NCBI GenBank assembly: GCA_030062745.1
Contig: CP099854.1
Coordinates: forward strand, 4,439,301-4,503,300
Origin: Capitulum mitella
Lineage: Eukaryota > Arthropoda > Thecostraca > Pollicipedomorpha > Pollicipedidae
Direction: 5' to 3'
DNA length: 64,000 nt
Shown: piece by piece, positions 47,666 through 60,059 of the stretch
Layout: every line of letters begins with the position of its first letter
Numbering within the stretch: position 1 is the first letter of the stretch
Program-made: the position numbers and the translations under genes
Notes under the pieces: generated by a model
The model's database searches: none
Told to the model about the DNA's origin: nothing
Seen by the model: only the letters and a program-made list of their open reading frames with translations

Positions 47666-49369
47666 TCCTGCGCCCCTTCTTATTGTCGCCTTGATAAAGT
47701 AAATCATCTGTCGGTGAAGCTGAACGGCAGCAGTCGTACTGATGCACGAGGTGCTCTTGGACTGTGTGCTGTACGAGGTACCACGAAAACCTAGATCAGC
47801 AGATCGCCAGGCTGTCTAACATTTCTCCTTTGTCTCTTGTCATAAAAACATTTCTCAAGTGGCCTACACACATCCTAACGGCTGCTGCATTTACCAGATC
47901 TTGCATCCTAATGGCAAAGGTACGGCGTCTCGTGTCCCCACTTGGACGTGGTTCCGCATAAGATTCTCTAGTTGAGATGCGTGGGGGAGGGATAGAACGC
48001 GTTGCTACTCTCCCCGGCCATTTGTTCCAGCTCTCCCAAAAAGACTTTTTTCCAGCAAACATGGCGACCTCAAACACAGCATTCGAATTTGCAATGCCGG
48101 TTATGGCGAGTAAGCAGCACCAGCGTGGGGTTAGTTATCAACCAAGAGTACAGGATCATAGGCACCTTCCTTAGGATATGACAGACCTTGTTAAGCGCCG
48201 AGAAGAGAGAGCGATGCCCGCAAAAACGAACATCACGTCCTCAGGCCCACAGCCCGCCGGCGGCACTGAGTTTTTCAGGCTGCATTGGCGCGAGCGGATG
48301 TGATAATCACGTCGCTGGGCGCGGAGTTTTCAATGTTCGTCCTGTTACTGCGGTGTGAGCGCCGTTGTAAGTCTCCCTCGGTCAGCTCCCCCCGCTCTTC
48401 CCTACAGCGCTGGTGTAAAGAGGACTCTGCTCTCACGTTTCCAATCGGGTGTCAACACTCGACATTGATCTGTTTTCCCCGGCGCAGCCCAGTTAACCAC
48501 TGGCATGGCAGAGCGCACACACGAGCGGTGGGGGCGTCTTGCCTCCGGTCAGTTATATTATTCCGGGTGGTTTCTGCGGTGTCGCGGCGCCGCAGCCTCT
48601 ACGCAGGTTATCGCAAATTACGACGGCTGGCTTTGGCCCAGAACACAATGACGGAAAGTGCGTTGCGTGGTTTGCGCTCACCTGATGGAAGCGGTATTGT
48701 GTGACGTTTGTACTTTTCCGTATCTCCACCAGTTAACGCATTACTCTAGATCCATACCATTTCGCTTTCCTTGCGAATCTTTCTACTGAGAGCTTGCACC
48801 GAGGATTTGACAAGCGGTGTCATTTTGCAAAACTTTGCACACCGGTGCATGTGACCGACGCATGCCACTGAATGCGCCAGTGGTGGGGGGGAGGGGGATA
48901 CTTCATTGCTAACTGCGCCAAGTCCAGGCCCGTTGTCTTGTCCGTAAGAGCTTAAGGGGGAAGATACTACAGCAACTCTGTTGCCAGCAGCTCTGATGTA
49001 GGATTAACCACGCTGTGGTTCATTTACGTCTCAGTTCAGTCCGGACCAGTGTTCCGGGCTGGTTGGTTAATCAGTTCAAAAGTTCAGAGCACGAGAGACG
49101 CAGTCATATATTTCTGATGTATAACTGCTTAACTTGCGGTCTTATTTGTTAAGCGTTGCAGCTGTGGTTGCTCCGAAAATATTTTTTTTTTCCGGGATGG
49201 CCTCAATGAAAAGGTCGTTTCACTTCAGGAAGGCGTACCTGGTCAACGCACAGATTCTTTGGGCACCATGTGAACTAATCCCAAGAAATTCGGACAGGTC
49301 ATTTACAGATGCCAAATGTACTTCTAGGAGGAGCATCTAGAGTGAGGGCATTTATAAGGGCGTGTGAAG

Positions 49370-49490
49370 TACGCGGGGGGACGGGGGGGCAAGGGGCCGT
49401 TGCTTTCCCCAACGTTTTTGAAATTTAACATTGACCCTATGGGCGTTGATTGTGAAGAATTGACCCAAAGCGCCTCTTTGACTACCCCAA
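49370..49490 (+). repeat. Dispersed repeat family A, copy 5
   Basis: A G-rich run, then TTGAAATTTAACATTGACCC, ATGGGCGTTGATTG and AATTGACCCAAAGCG. Closest to copy 4. Confidence 0.45.
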
Positions 49491-49936
49491 CCCCAACTCT
49501 GGAGGAGTTCCCACACCCTTGTGACATTTCGGAACAAATGCCAGCCAGCGGTGATGAAAATTTGACAGCTGTCAAAAGGTTGAGCTATTTCATGCACACC
49601 AACAAACTATTTCAACCACGTGACGGTTTTGAACTTCGGAAAACAAATTGCAACATTTCATTAGAATATGCGACATTTGATCACTCACTGGTACGCAGTA
49701 ACACCAGGGGCCCAGCCAGGATTTTCTTAAGAGGTGCCCGGATCAGTGTGACCTGAAATCGTACGAAAACCGCCGCTGGGAAGACGATGTGCAATGATTT
49801 TCACAAAAAATAAAGGTCTAAGGAGGGCTGGCCCCCTCCCCCTTTTGGATGCGCCGGTTGATAACACGGATGAAAATAGGAAGGCTTATATTTTCCAAGT
49901 ATAAAGCAAAGCACGCGTTGCTGGCCTACCACGGCC

Positions 49937-50237
49937 AATCCCGGTAGAACAATACGACCCCGGTAGAACTGCGCGATTCCGGTAGGGGGCATGATCCCAG
50001 TAGAATTGTGCGATCCCGGTAGGACACTGCGTTCCCGGTAGAACAGTACGATCCTACTGGAACAGTACGATCTTAATAGAACTGTTCAATCCCGGTAGAA
50101 CACTACGTTCCCGGTAGAACAGCACGGACCTGTTGGAACAATGCGACCCCGGTAGAGCAGTACCATCCCGGTAGAACAGAAAAATCTCGTATCACAGTAT
50201 GATCCCGGTAGAAAAGCATGATTCCAGTAGAACAGAA
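49937..50237 (+). repeat. 19-bp minisatellite, about 15 units
   Basis: Units of the type ATCCCGGTAGAACAGTACG with variants (TTCCAGTAGAACAGAACG, CTACTGGAACAGTACGATC). Copies are moderately diverged. It has neither the palindromic repeats nor the unique spacers of a CRISPR array. Confidence 0.9.
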
Positions 50238-50239
50238 CG

Positions 50240-52590
50240 CGGCACGCGGAGTAAACACGAGGGAGGGCATGAGCTCGATATTGGCAGGGACATATTTGGT
50301 GATGCGCTGCGCTTTCCCTGTAGGTATTTCACAATATAGGCCTGCGCCCATTACCGCCGATCTTCTCGGCCCTTCAGGGAAACGCGAGCAAATAGCACAG
50401 CCGCACCTGTTTGCTCTCATACGATGTTCTTCTTGGTAATGTAATTATGTGGTATAAATAGCAAGCTGGGCTTGCCCTAAACATGAGGCGGACCTTATAA
50501 TGCAATATTCTGTGGTCAGGTGTAGCTGCAGTCAGGATTTCATGAAGTGTAAAAGCGGCTTTTAGCTCTTGTTACATTTGTTCTGCTACAGTCAACGCTT
50601 ATTTTTCAGATTCTACTGAATCAACTTAGCTGCATACCAATGCCACCGACACGTAGATACGCCACAGTAATATTCCTGAGAAATCTCTCCTCAATCTTTT
50701 CTTGATTTTGACACTATTACTAGCTCAACTGTCGATATTCATGGCAGAGAAATGTGATGTCTTCTGGTGCTTCCGGAACCAGAGCGTTAGATACTTCTTG
50801 GCAGCACGTCTTCAGACAAGAAGGGGCGTGATGAATTTCGTCACGCGGAACGGTGCTCCCATGGTAGCCATAAGCGTCAGATGCCGACTTGGTCTTTGCC
50901 GGTGAAGGAAGTTTTACGTGGTGCTTTTGCAGTGGGCAACGACATGCTATAACTAATACACAGTTCAAGTTGAGGTTGTCGTGCTACAAGCGGGCATAAA
51001 ACTCCCATCGGTGCTGAACCACTAAGCAATTTAAACGGTCTGGCTCTAAACTCGATCAGAATGGTGTTCTCGGTGCTCCGATCAAAGTAAGAGGTGTTCA
51101 GCTGCCACCTGATCTTGTTGAACAAAAGTTGGCAGTCCCTGAGTACCAGTAACTGGACAGGACAGGACAAACTCCCATACTCGAGTCAAAGTTAGGATTG
51201 TTCAGCGGAAAGTTCGAGCTGCTCAGCAGAAACTGATGGCCGCTATAACACGAGTAACTTAATCGAAAACTTCACTTTTGTTTTAGACCTCCTGCTGAAA
51301 TTTCAGGAAGGTGGGTTGTCAAGCAAATCCCGCACACAGCCACATCAGGTCCACGATCGTGGTTTGACACATACCCCCCTCCCCCCAGTAAACACTTCGA
51401 CACTTGACATATTCCCCCCAGTAAACACTTCGACCGCTGAATGACTTATCACGTACAAAAGTTTCTCTTCTCCTTCCTTCATGGTAGAAACCTGAGACAT
51501 TGCTCCATAACGACATGGAGACAGCGACCTCATCAGGGGTTCCCGGATGTCGCGTGACTCAGCTGGAAAAGCTATCCGGGGAGACATGCAATACGTCGTC
51601 GCGAGGTGTGCCAGTTGCCTGGCAGCAGGCGGACGACGCGTTTTCATCTGGAGAGCGGAACCTGGGTTATTACACGACTGTCAGCGTCGGTTAGAGGTTG
51701 CCAGACGAAAGGTCAGGGTGCATTAGGTTTTCATCCTCTACTCACTAATGCAATCATATCCAGATGGCAACAGACTCGGGTACCTGTGCGGGCGACTCCA
51801 ACAGGCTGGAGAAATTGAGAGCAAACAATGGTAAGTGTATTTCGCTTATCATTCTGGATCTATATCACGCTGTTCAAAGGAAGCGTCATTGTCGGCCTAT
51901 AAAAACTCCGGCGATCATAAACACAGTTGTTTAGAGTTCGGACAACTGGCATCGAACAACTGGTACCGAAAGCAGTGTTAACGTCGTGCCGTGCGGTTTG
52001 GGCCCCCGTAGGAAAAAAGTCATCACGAGCACAATCTGCGATGCACGCGACATAGGCCACCTCTCGCCAGGAAGTGCAATGAATCGGTTCGGGGATCACT
52101 CGATCGATTTGTGCGGAGGGAGGTTCACAGTGGTTCACAGAGGTTCACAGAGAGAGGTTCACAGCGGCAGTGCGTGGTGGGAGGGAGGTGGAGTATTTAC
52201 AGAGAGGCGATTGTAATCTTGTCCGTAGGGATACATTATCCTGGTAACCCTGACAGCCTTCAGACTTTTATGTCGAGTCATTTTCAAGAATGTACAAACT
52301 GATGATATGCGGAACGAATAACGTTTCACGCCAACCGTTCACTGAGGCGTAGTGCTCCTCACTCATTAAGTCTGCTCTGCCAAATTGCATGATGCATTAT
52401 GGCGATGGTGTGGTTAGGGCGATGCTTGCCTGTTCCTGAACGTGATGTCTGTATGTGTGAATGACGGCAGACAAAAAAGGTTTTGAAAAAGGCATTTTTC
52501 CAACCGGCCGCTCGTCGACTCGACTAGCTGGGAGTCGGGTAGAACCATTCAAAACCGTTAGTCGCCATGGGCGAGGCTGCTGAGCTTGGA
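50240..52590. other. No supported gene; short direct repeats
   Basis: A 36-bp direct duplication containing CCCCCCAGTAAACACTTCGAC occurs at 51380-51438. GGTTCACAG is repeated about four times at 52128-52170. The remaining sequence is unremarkable and no exon was recognised. Confidence 0.45.
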
Positions 52591-52594
52591 AAAT

Positions 52595-52845
52595 CATTGG
52601 CCGGCCGCAGACCATTTCACTGAACCCTGACCAATCAGACCGCTGCGGACGAACAAAAAAAATGTAAACTGCGAACCAATCAGCGGCCGTTCTTCGCCGT
52701 GACCTAAACGGGCTGTTCACGTCCAATTGGCTGTGTTCATTTGCGCCGAATGATTCGTGCGTGCTGGGCGCCCTTGACAACCATCGTTCGGTAGACTTCT
52801 TTTGAACCCCCTAAATTCGCGACCGCTACCAGGGGCTGACGTCAT
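52595..52845. promoter_or_regulatory. CCAAT-box cluster with a CRE palindrome
   Basis: CCAAT or its complement occurs at 52596, 52631, 52676 and 52723-52730 (the last as the overlapping palindrome CCAATTGG). Two are in the extended CCAATCAG form preferred by NF-Y. A perfect TGACGTCA follows at 52837. NF-Y sites at such spacing are typical of TATA-less promoters. No exon was recognised on either side, so the target gene is unknown. Confidence 0.4.
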
Positions 52846-52928
52846 TATCGTTTACACAGACACGTAAAGAACGATGCAGTCGCCTTATGCAAAAACTTTC
52901 CATCGTGTATTTAGGGTCATGACCTACG

Positions 52929-53256
52929 TTTTTTTTTGCCCAAAATTTGGCCCGAATGCGTTGAAGTGGGTGGCGCTGGGATCAGCGTCCATGCTAATCC
53001 GAACTTGCTGCTGGACCATGAGCCCGCCAACCAGGCGGGTTCCAAAATATGAAACAATTTTCCCCAGGCGCCCACCCAGACAGCCTTTAAGGATCTGTAT
53101 CGTGCCGAGGAACTCCACGACACGGCGAGACCGGCTGATCCTTTCTGTCTCGGGCCAAATACAGGCGCCCGTTCTGGGACTCGAACCCAGAGCCTGCCAC
53201 GCACCGACTCTGTTGTCCGGCTGCTTATCCACCAGGTCACAGCGGCGACATAATTG
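52929..53256 (-). mobile_element. tRNA-derived SINE
   Basis: A non-autonomous retroposon read on the minus strand. The 5' head is tRNA-like: an A-box-like TGACCTGGTGGATAAG, then a B box, GGTTCGAGTCCCAG, at tRNA-like spacing. A body of about 230 bp follows (including GCCTGGTTGGCGGGCTCATGG) and a 9-base poly(A) ends it at 52929. Copies of this type depend on LINE machinery in trans. No target-site duplication is obvious, suggesting an old insertion. Confidence 0.75.
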
Positions 53257-53259
53257 GTG

Positions 53260-55640
53260 CCTGAGTGAAAACATCAAGCGGTCTTACCATCACCATGATT
53301 TTTTAGTTAGTAGTGTTTTAATTAGGGTCTCTGAATGCATATTTCACACAAACCGGCATGTTGCAAAGCAAACTTGGATCAGGTCACAAGCTCGTTGACC
53401 TTGGCCTTTGATGACCTTGACCCCTACTGACCGTGGCTTTGGTCTTGATACATCCATCACTTATGCCCGAATGACGTCGCCTGATTGTGTTGAAACGGTA
53501 ATCTTGAAACGCTAGTTCTTTCACAAAGTTCCCATTTGTCGGCGACAACGGTTATTTTCGTTATATTTCCTTGACTTCAAACGCTATAAATTTCAAAAAT
53601 TGCCGGCCGATTTTCGATTTGTTTTGCGTCAATCGACGAGCTTTTCAACTGAAGAAACGTCTCAAAGTAGCAACAACCAGCTCGGATTCGTTCTCGAGAT
53701 TTTCAAGAAAAGCATGATGGGGGGGGGGGGCACAAACAGACCCCTCTTCCAATGCGGTGTTAAACCACGAGCGCGGGGCATTTTAAAAGCATCGCTCGCT
53801 CCGACCAAGAGTGATCACCGAAACGGACTGTGACAAAGTTTTCGGCTCCGGACGTCGTTCTCTGAAACGTACAGCGCCGAGTCACGCCCCCGGCGGTATC
53901 GATTCTCACAGCATGAGTCATTCCCACTGTCACGCCGGCGCTTGGCGCCATTTTACAGCGGCGCGCGGAATGCCGCGTGCGTGAGAGGCGGCGCGATAGC
54001 TGCCGCGGGACGACCGACGACTGGAAATGACTGCTTTATCGGCGCGTTATCCGCCAGCTGGCGCAGGAGCGGCCAGAGCGGCCGGCTGTGTCGACGGTAC
54101 ACCACGTACGGTACACGGTACGGTATGTACGGTAACGGTACACGCGCGTCCGGCGCAGAGTGGTGCTCGGAGGCGGAGTGCGGCGACCGCCGGGGTGTGC
54201 GCTCACAAGGAGGCGGCGTCATTTGGCACTGATCGCAGCGGGTCGCAGTCACAGAGATCAGTTAAATGGTGTCAGGATGAAGCATGGCAGTCACGTGCCG
54301 TCTGAATCGTACGTAGCTGTGAATGTCTGTGAGATACATCTCATCAATTAAAGCTGAGCAAAAAATGGGAAGACACTGGCCAAATTCAGCAATATTTCGT
54401 TAGAACAAGTTATTCATGTTGAGCAGCACCCAACTTTGTGCTTCGCCAGTACAGTCTGATTCCGTTTTGTACTGTCAGAGTCCTGTAGGCCCGTCAGCCG
54501 CTTTCCATCTCACGGGTGGTTCGCCAGGGCCGAGGTGGCGGCGAACACTCATGCAGAAACGGATACTTGTGGGCTTGCCCCTGGTGATCGTTTGGCCGAT
54601 CAAAGTACAGCTGTTGTGCCCCCAAGCCCGTTTCGCGGTCAACACAATTCCAGGGCTGATCAGATCCAGTAGTCCAGCAGGTCAACGTTTCAAAAACCTG
54701 AGAGAAGTTGCGTGGATAAGAGCTGTGACCAAATTCCAACGGTATGGACTTGATTACAAAATGTGCTTAATATCAGCCTGAACTACATCGTGTAAAATCC
54801 CTGACTGTGGGCCGTATGTAGCAGTTTGCATATTGACAGTTTGGTATCCATGTTTAACAGGGGCTTATTGTGTCCCCGCTGATGTTTGCACATTCCGGAC
54901 CTCGTGCCGCTCTCCTTGGGTACTTCCCTCTCTGCATGCCTGACGTGGAAGCAAGGGTGAGTTCTGGGGCGCCCTCAAAGGGATGCCTCTGCCTGTTTGG
55001 CCGAGATGACGTGGGATTTGAGATCACATGTGAGATCGAAACCACTTTTCGTCGCGTACAACACCGCAACGTATCCACTTCATCATCCGTCGCCAGCGAG
55101 CCGAAGACCATTCTGCACGTCTTACCAAGCCTTCCTGAACCATTCCCGAGCGGACAGTTGTGCCACGTTCACAGCCCCCTCACCCTCCAAGGACTGACCC
55201 AATCCTGTCGCCCCGCCCCCTCCCCCTACAAAGGCTGATTACGCCCTGCCGCCCTCCCCGTCCGAGGACTGACTCCGCCCTGTCGCTCCGTCCTCCCCCT
55301 CTCCCAGGCCTGACTCCGCCTCTGCTGCAGGGGCCGAGTTATGGCACGTCATAAAGCCGGCCTGTCGCCAACTGCTGTTTGCACGTCCGGCGACGACCGA
55401 CGCCGAGAGCCGGACGGCGGTCACGGAGGCAGCAGGGCAGGCGACACCCGGGGCGGACATTGCATACATTCAAATAACAAACGACCTTCAGTGTAACAGG
55501 AGATGATGTATTGTATTTAACGAAGCCCCTGGGTTTTTCCTTGCCAATTCCAGGCTTTTACGCAGCTTCACGAAACGGTCACTTTCCTAGCTATTCCTTC
55601 TACGCGCCGTGACAAAATTTCGAAATTCATTTGCCAGGGA
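53260..55640. other. No supported gene; CpG block with GTAC-rich palindromes
   Basis: A CpG-rich block lies at about 53930-54240. At 54095-54150 it contains a run of GTAC/GGTAC motifs (CGTACGGTACACGGTACGG) that can self-pair. A G run occurs at about 53709. Open frames here are unconserved. Confidence 0.45.
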
Positions 55641-55869
55641 CGGAGCCAGGCAACGTTTTGGAGGCACCTCAGGTCATTTTTGGCCATGTTGAGGAAAAAA
55701 AATGGCTGCCAAAAACGGAGTTTTTAAGATAGAACTTAAAACTTTATAGAATATATACAAAAGTGGCAATGTGCATATGTAATTTTGTTTGTCTGAGGTC
55801 ACTTTACAAGGTCAGGTCAAGGTCCAAAGTCAAAATTTTTTTCGCAAAATTTCGGCGCCGTTCTTTCAA

Positions 55870-55995
55870 ATGCCAAACCCGGAATATATAGACGTAGAAG
55901 ATGCCCCACTGGTATCAAGTTTCAGCTGATATCAGGTCAGGTCACGGAGCTAGACCTAAAAGTCAGTGCACGACCCTATATCGCAAAACCAAAAA
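55870..55995 (+). repeat. Dispersed repeat, copy 2
   Basis: Counterpart of the block at 6750-6900: ATCAGGTCAGGTCACGGAGC, then AGACCTAAAAGTC and ATCGCAAAACC. It sits in AT-rich sequence containing GGTCAAGGTCCAAAG-type repeats. Confidence 0.45.
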
Positions 55996-56712
55996 ATGAA
56001 TTTTTGAATAGAGTGAATTTAATCGATTAAAAACGTTTACAGATAATATTGAATGCACACGACATCATTCCAGGGACCCCAAGGTCACTGGAGGTCATTT
56101 AAGGTCAAAGGTCACAAGTTGATCTGAAAACGTGTACCATGACAGTTCCCCTTTTTATATCCCTGGCACCGCCTATGCTAACATTATACAAACATTGTAA
56201 TGCGATTTGACTCTTTAGCATAACATGACTAGCGGAACTAAAAAAGTGTTTTGGCCTCTTTTGTTCATTCCGTTATTGGAAAACTAATCCCCCTATTTTG
56301 AAACCCGTGAACGCCCATGAATTTTCCCAAAATTTCAAATTTGCATACTTATGGTAAAAGCCCTATCCAAACTCTCGATTGATGCCAGTTTCATCGAAAT
56401 CGGTCCATAAACAACGGAGTTATAAGAAGTCAAAAAGACCCCCCATTTACATTTTGCCCCCCGTATCCACAAATTCAAAATTTTGAAAATTTCAAAATTA
56501 TAAAAATGTAGTCACGTCGCGGCAAATCGATTGCCGTTTGTTGCGAGAAATCGGAAAGAGTTCTCGAACTCAGGGGGGCAATCCGCCCCCTGCCGGGAAT
56601 CGGCCATACCGTCTAGCCCTCCGGGAATAGGGTTAATGGCATTGTACTAAGACGTTACCGGTGATATCCCTGGCCGAAACGTTGAGTTTAATATATTTTC
56701 GATTTGTAACTG

Positions 56713-56715
<3 letters not shown>

Positions 56716-56767
<52 letters not shown>
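56716..56767 (+). repeat. TA microsatellite
   Basis: Pure TA dinucleotide tract of about 26 units. Confidence 0.98.
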
Positions 56768-56768
<1 letters not shown>

Positions 56769-58316
56769 CAGTACAATGTCTCCGATATTAACGGTCGTTT
56801 ATTAATTGAATGCATACAATGCCTAAAACCGGGAATATTGAACAGCCTTTCTTCATGACATTCAAACAGGGGCAGATCCAGGAATTTGACCGGGCGGATT
56901 TTACAGCGGCGCCAAAACGATATCGCAGGGCGCCGAAATCGCACTGAAAGGGCGCCAAAATGAAGCCGGAAGGTCGCTAGACTCGATTGCAATAACGCGT
57001 AAATCGCACGAGACGTTCAACCACGCATGTGATGGGCGGCGACGAAACGGCTCACGAAGGTGTTTTGACCCGTACGCATCTGAAGACGGTAAATTCCATG
57101 TTATATATGGGTTTATCGTATTATACATGTGGTATATTATGGCTGTTTTCTCTGTGTTACGAGGGTGCCTTTTCATCATAGAGACTATCATGTTCTATCA
57201 CAATAACGCACGATATCACAAGTGAGCTCTTTAACGATAGAGCACCTTTGTATTTGAAGACAAAGCTCGTGCTTAAAAAAAATGAATGAGGCAACAGTAT
57301 GAACGTGAGGTATGACTCTGTACCCCTGTTTGATAAGGGAGCCATTCCAACAACAGGAGACCCATTCCAAAACGCTGGTGCCTCTTTGATGTTCCTGCGG
57401 CGTTATTTCGAACAGTCATTTGTTTTGCTGCTTCAGTGGGTTGCCTTTGTCTTGTTAGGAGTGCCTTTTGAATAACGGGACGTCATACTCCATCACAGAA
57501 GCGCCCTCTTGCGTTGGAAACTGATGAAGACAACGGAGATCTGCTTGACTGGAAAACACGCCATCACCCTGCATAAAACTCACTATTTGGAGTTTTTAAA
57601 TTAGCACAGCTCCACTGTGTTTTGAAATTGGCAGAAAATTGACACAAAATGAAAACACAAATATCCAATGATTAACACCTGTCCCATGTGCTGCAGCCTA
57701 CAGAATTCGATTGCGGTGTATCGAGGACGTATGCGGGGAATGATGGTGTAACATGAACAGTAATAACGTACATTAAGCACAAGAATGATGTGTAATCCCC
57801 CCTTTTAACAGGCGCCAAGTCACGGTTCACACCACTTGCCGTCGCTCATAAGATGGTGGAATCACCGACGAGTTCCTTGCCCATCATTATGTCCGTCCTG
57901 TGGTCATTACTGACCTCCGCTGGTTAGTAACAAGTAGCGTAGATTGTCGGTGCAGTGACCATGTCAACAGCTGGACAAAAAATCGTACCAGGTACAGAAC
58001 AGAGAGGACGGCTGGTGCAGCAATGTCAGCCGTCGAGGCCGCGCCCTTGGCTTGGCTCCGAGGCCTCTGGCTGGAGGCCCACTGAGTGAAGCTGTAAACT
58101 ACATTTTGGCGACTGAAGTCAGATTTAACAGAGCAAAATAGGCAGCTGGTGCCTGCTCTCCCTAACATTGACAAATGCTACAAGGACATAGGGGCATTAG
58201 GATATGGTATGCTCAGTTATAGCAAGATGGGTCCGTTTGTTAGCACAACATGAATCACGGCTATGTAGTATGTACATATGTATCATATATATGCCATATA
58301 TATATATATGTGTGTG

Positions 58317-58318
<2 letters not shown>

Positions 58319-58377
<59 letters not shown>
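58319..58377 (+). repeat. AT microsatellite
   Basis: Pure AT dinucleotide tract of about 30 units, preceded by an imperfect CATATATATG/TGTG segment from about 58262. Confidence 0.98.
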
Positions 58378-58380
<3 letters not shown>

Positions 58381-60059
58381 GGGTAACCCGTTTTTCATTT
58401 TCTTAAGTTTTTCCCTGATGCGTTTTTATGTGTTTTCAACGTTGTCTCCAAATATAACCTTAGATTTAAAATTTTCGAAAAAAACTGGCCGCACCGGCCG
58501 TTTCAAGTTTTTCATTTTCCTCATTTTTGCATGTTTGGCTAGCTATGGCATAAGCCATAGAAGGAAAAGGAAAAAATGGGCATTTAGCGAATACATTAAT
58601 TTTTAATCAATACGTTGGTGTTAGCATGAATCGTCTATCTTCATCTGGTCGCTGGCAATATCGGTCAGAAAATTGTCTTTCCGTAGTGGTTCGGCCACCC
58701 GGCAACAGGTGGCGCTAGTGTATCTTAACGACGGACCGTCGTTACAGCGGCGTTAGTTGTGAAAATCGCGGCTGTGACAGGGCCTACTTCAATATGTTAA
58801 CTGGGGGGAAATGTCCCCCAGTCCTACACTTTGCCTCCCCCCAGTCAAGAGCCTTTGCACATACAAAGGAAAAAGGCAGCCAGGAGTAGAGCAACCACTG
58901 CGGTAACCGCTGTGCAGCGTAACCATGGAGAGCATTCCATAAAGCGCTCCGCGCGAGAGGTCTCGTGAAGCAGCATCTTATCAACGAAGAATATTTTGAA
59001 TCATTGAGTTACGTGGGAGCACACCTAGAAGCATCAGTTTATGGTAGGTACTGCAGGCATACCTAGTGACCGTTGGCGGGCGTGTTTGGTAATTGGTACG
59101 CCGGCATCCCATGCCGCGATTGTCTCATGGGCGGCCAAGGCGTTTCATTGCATTATAAGCACATTAAAGATGATGGGGCAGGCGACCATGTTTCACATGT
59201 TAAAACGCAAGAAAATTGAAGGATGAGCTGGTGGTCGGCGCGGTTTTGCTGTGGTGGGAAAATGTTAATATGAATGTGGTAACAGTCCAACAGTGCTGTA
59301 GTCGTCGTCCTGATCTGAAAACCCTGCTAAAATCCCAGCACCCAACTGGTAGAACTTCACTAAGTTTAGCGGCTAAACCCGAGTTTTACGCGAGGAAAAC
59401 AAAAAAATTGTCAGTCACATATTAAAACCGTCACTCTTGCTGCTCCCTGTGCATGGGTTTTTGCATCCCATGGCATGCTTCATTTGTTTCACCAACGTGG
59501 CATAACCCAGACTGCAGATCACAAGTGTTGACGATATCTCAATAGGGCGGAGCCAAGGCGAATATTTAAACCTCAGGTGGCTTTTTTTATTTTGGGGCCG
59601 ATAATCTGGAAATGGGCAGTTTGTTTCGCCTGTGTTGGCGCAGCTTTTGCACTTTTGCATAGGGCTGAAAATATATTCGCCAAAACCTGGTGGGGAACTG
59701 TATTTTGGGGATAGATTAGATCAACAGAAACTATCCCGGACAGGCAACCTGCTTCCCCATTAAGGGGAGAATCGAAGCTGCCCCAACATCTCGTCAATAT
59801 CCCGGCCATCGTTTACAGACTGCGACTTCTAATATAACAATTTTATATAGCAATTATATGTTTATGTAACACTTTTGAAATACCATACCTGGCCATGCCA
59901 CGGTGACCCACGGTGCCGGTCTGGTAATTTCTCGCGCGTTCGTAGACGCCGGGATATTGTAGGACCGCCGGCGGCAACCTGCGTCAATGCAGAAAGTACC
60001 TTTTGTGGCGGAAGTCTGCATGACTGCGCCACGACAAAAAAGCCGAGATCTGGTTCATC

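Larger units (their letters stand above)
45250..49360. other. No supported gene
   Basis: A 120-codon plus-strand frame (45547-45909) and a 139-codon frame (48285-48704) are unconserved by eye. A direct repeat of about 50 bp (starting CACGCGGCT, ending GAGACCCAAGTCTGC) occurs at 47322-47372 and 47452-47503. A perfect hairpin lies at 46892-46920. Family A copy 4 lies at about 47540-47660. Confidence 0.45.
56180..60050. other. AT-rich intergenic sequence with two AT microsatellites
   Basis: Includes ATCGAAATCGGTCCATAAAC at about 56395, phrasing common in old invertebrate interspersed repeats. Open frames of 60-119 codons are unconserved. No gene was recognised. Microsatellites are listed separately. 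Confidence 0.45.

Noticed and set aside
49937-50237. Regularly spaced repeats resembling a CRISPR array
   Set aside because: Units are head-to-tail 19-mers with no unique spacers, in a eukaryotic context. It is a minisatellite.
57887-58174. 95-codon minus-strand frame
   Set aside because: No transposase or other motif could be identified.
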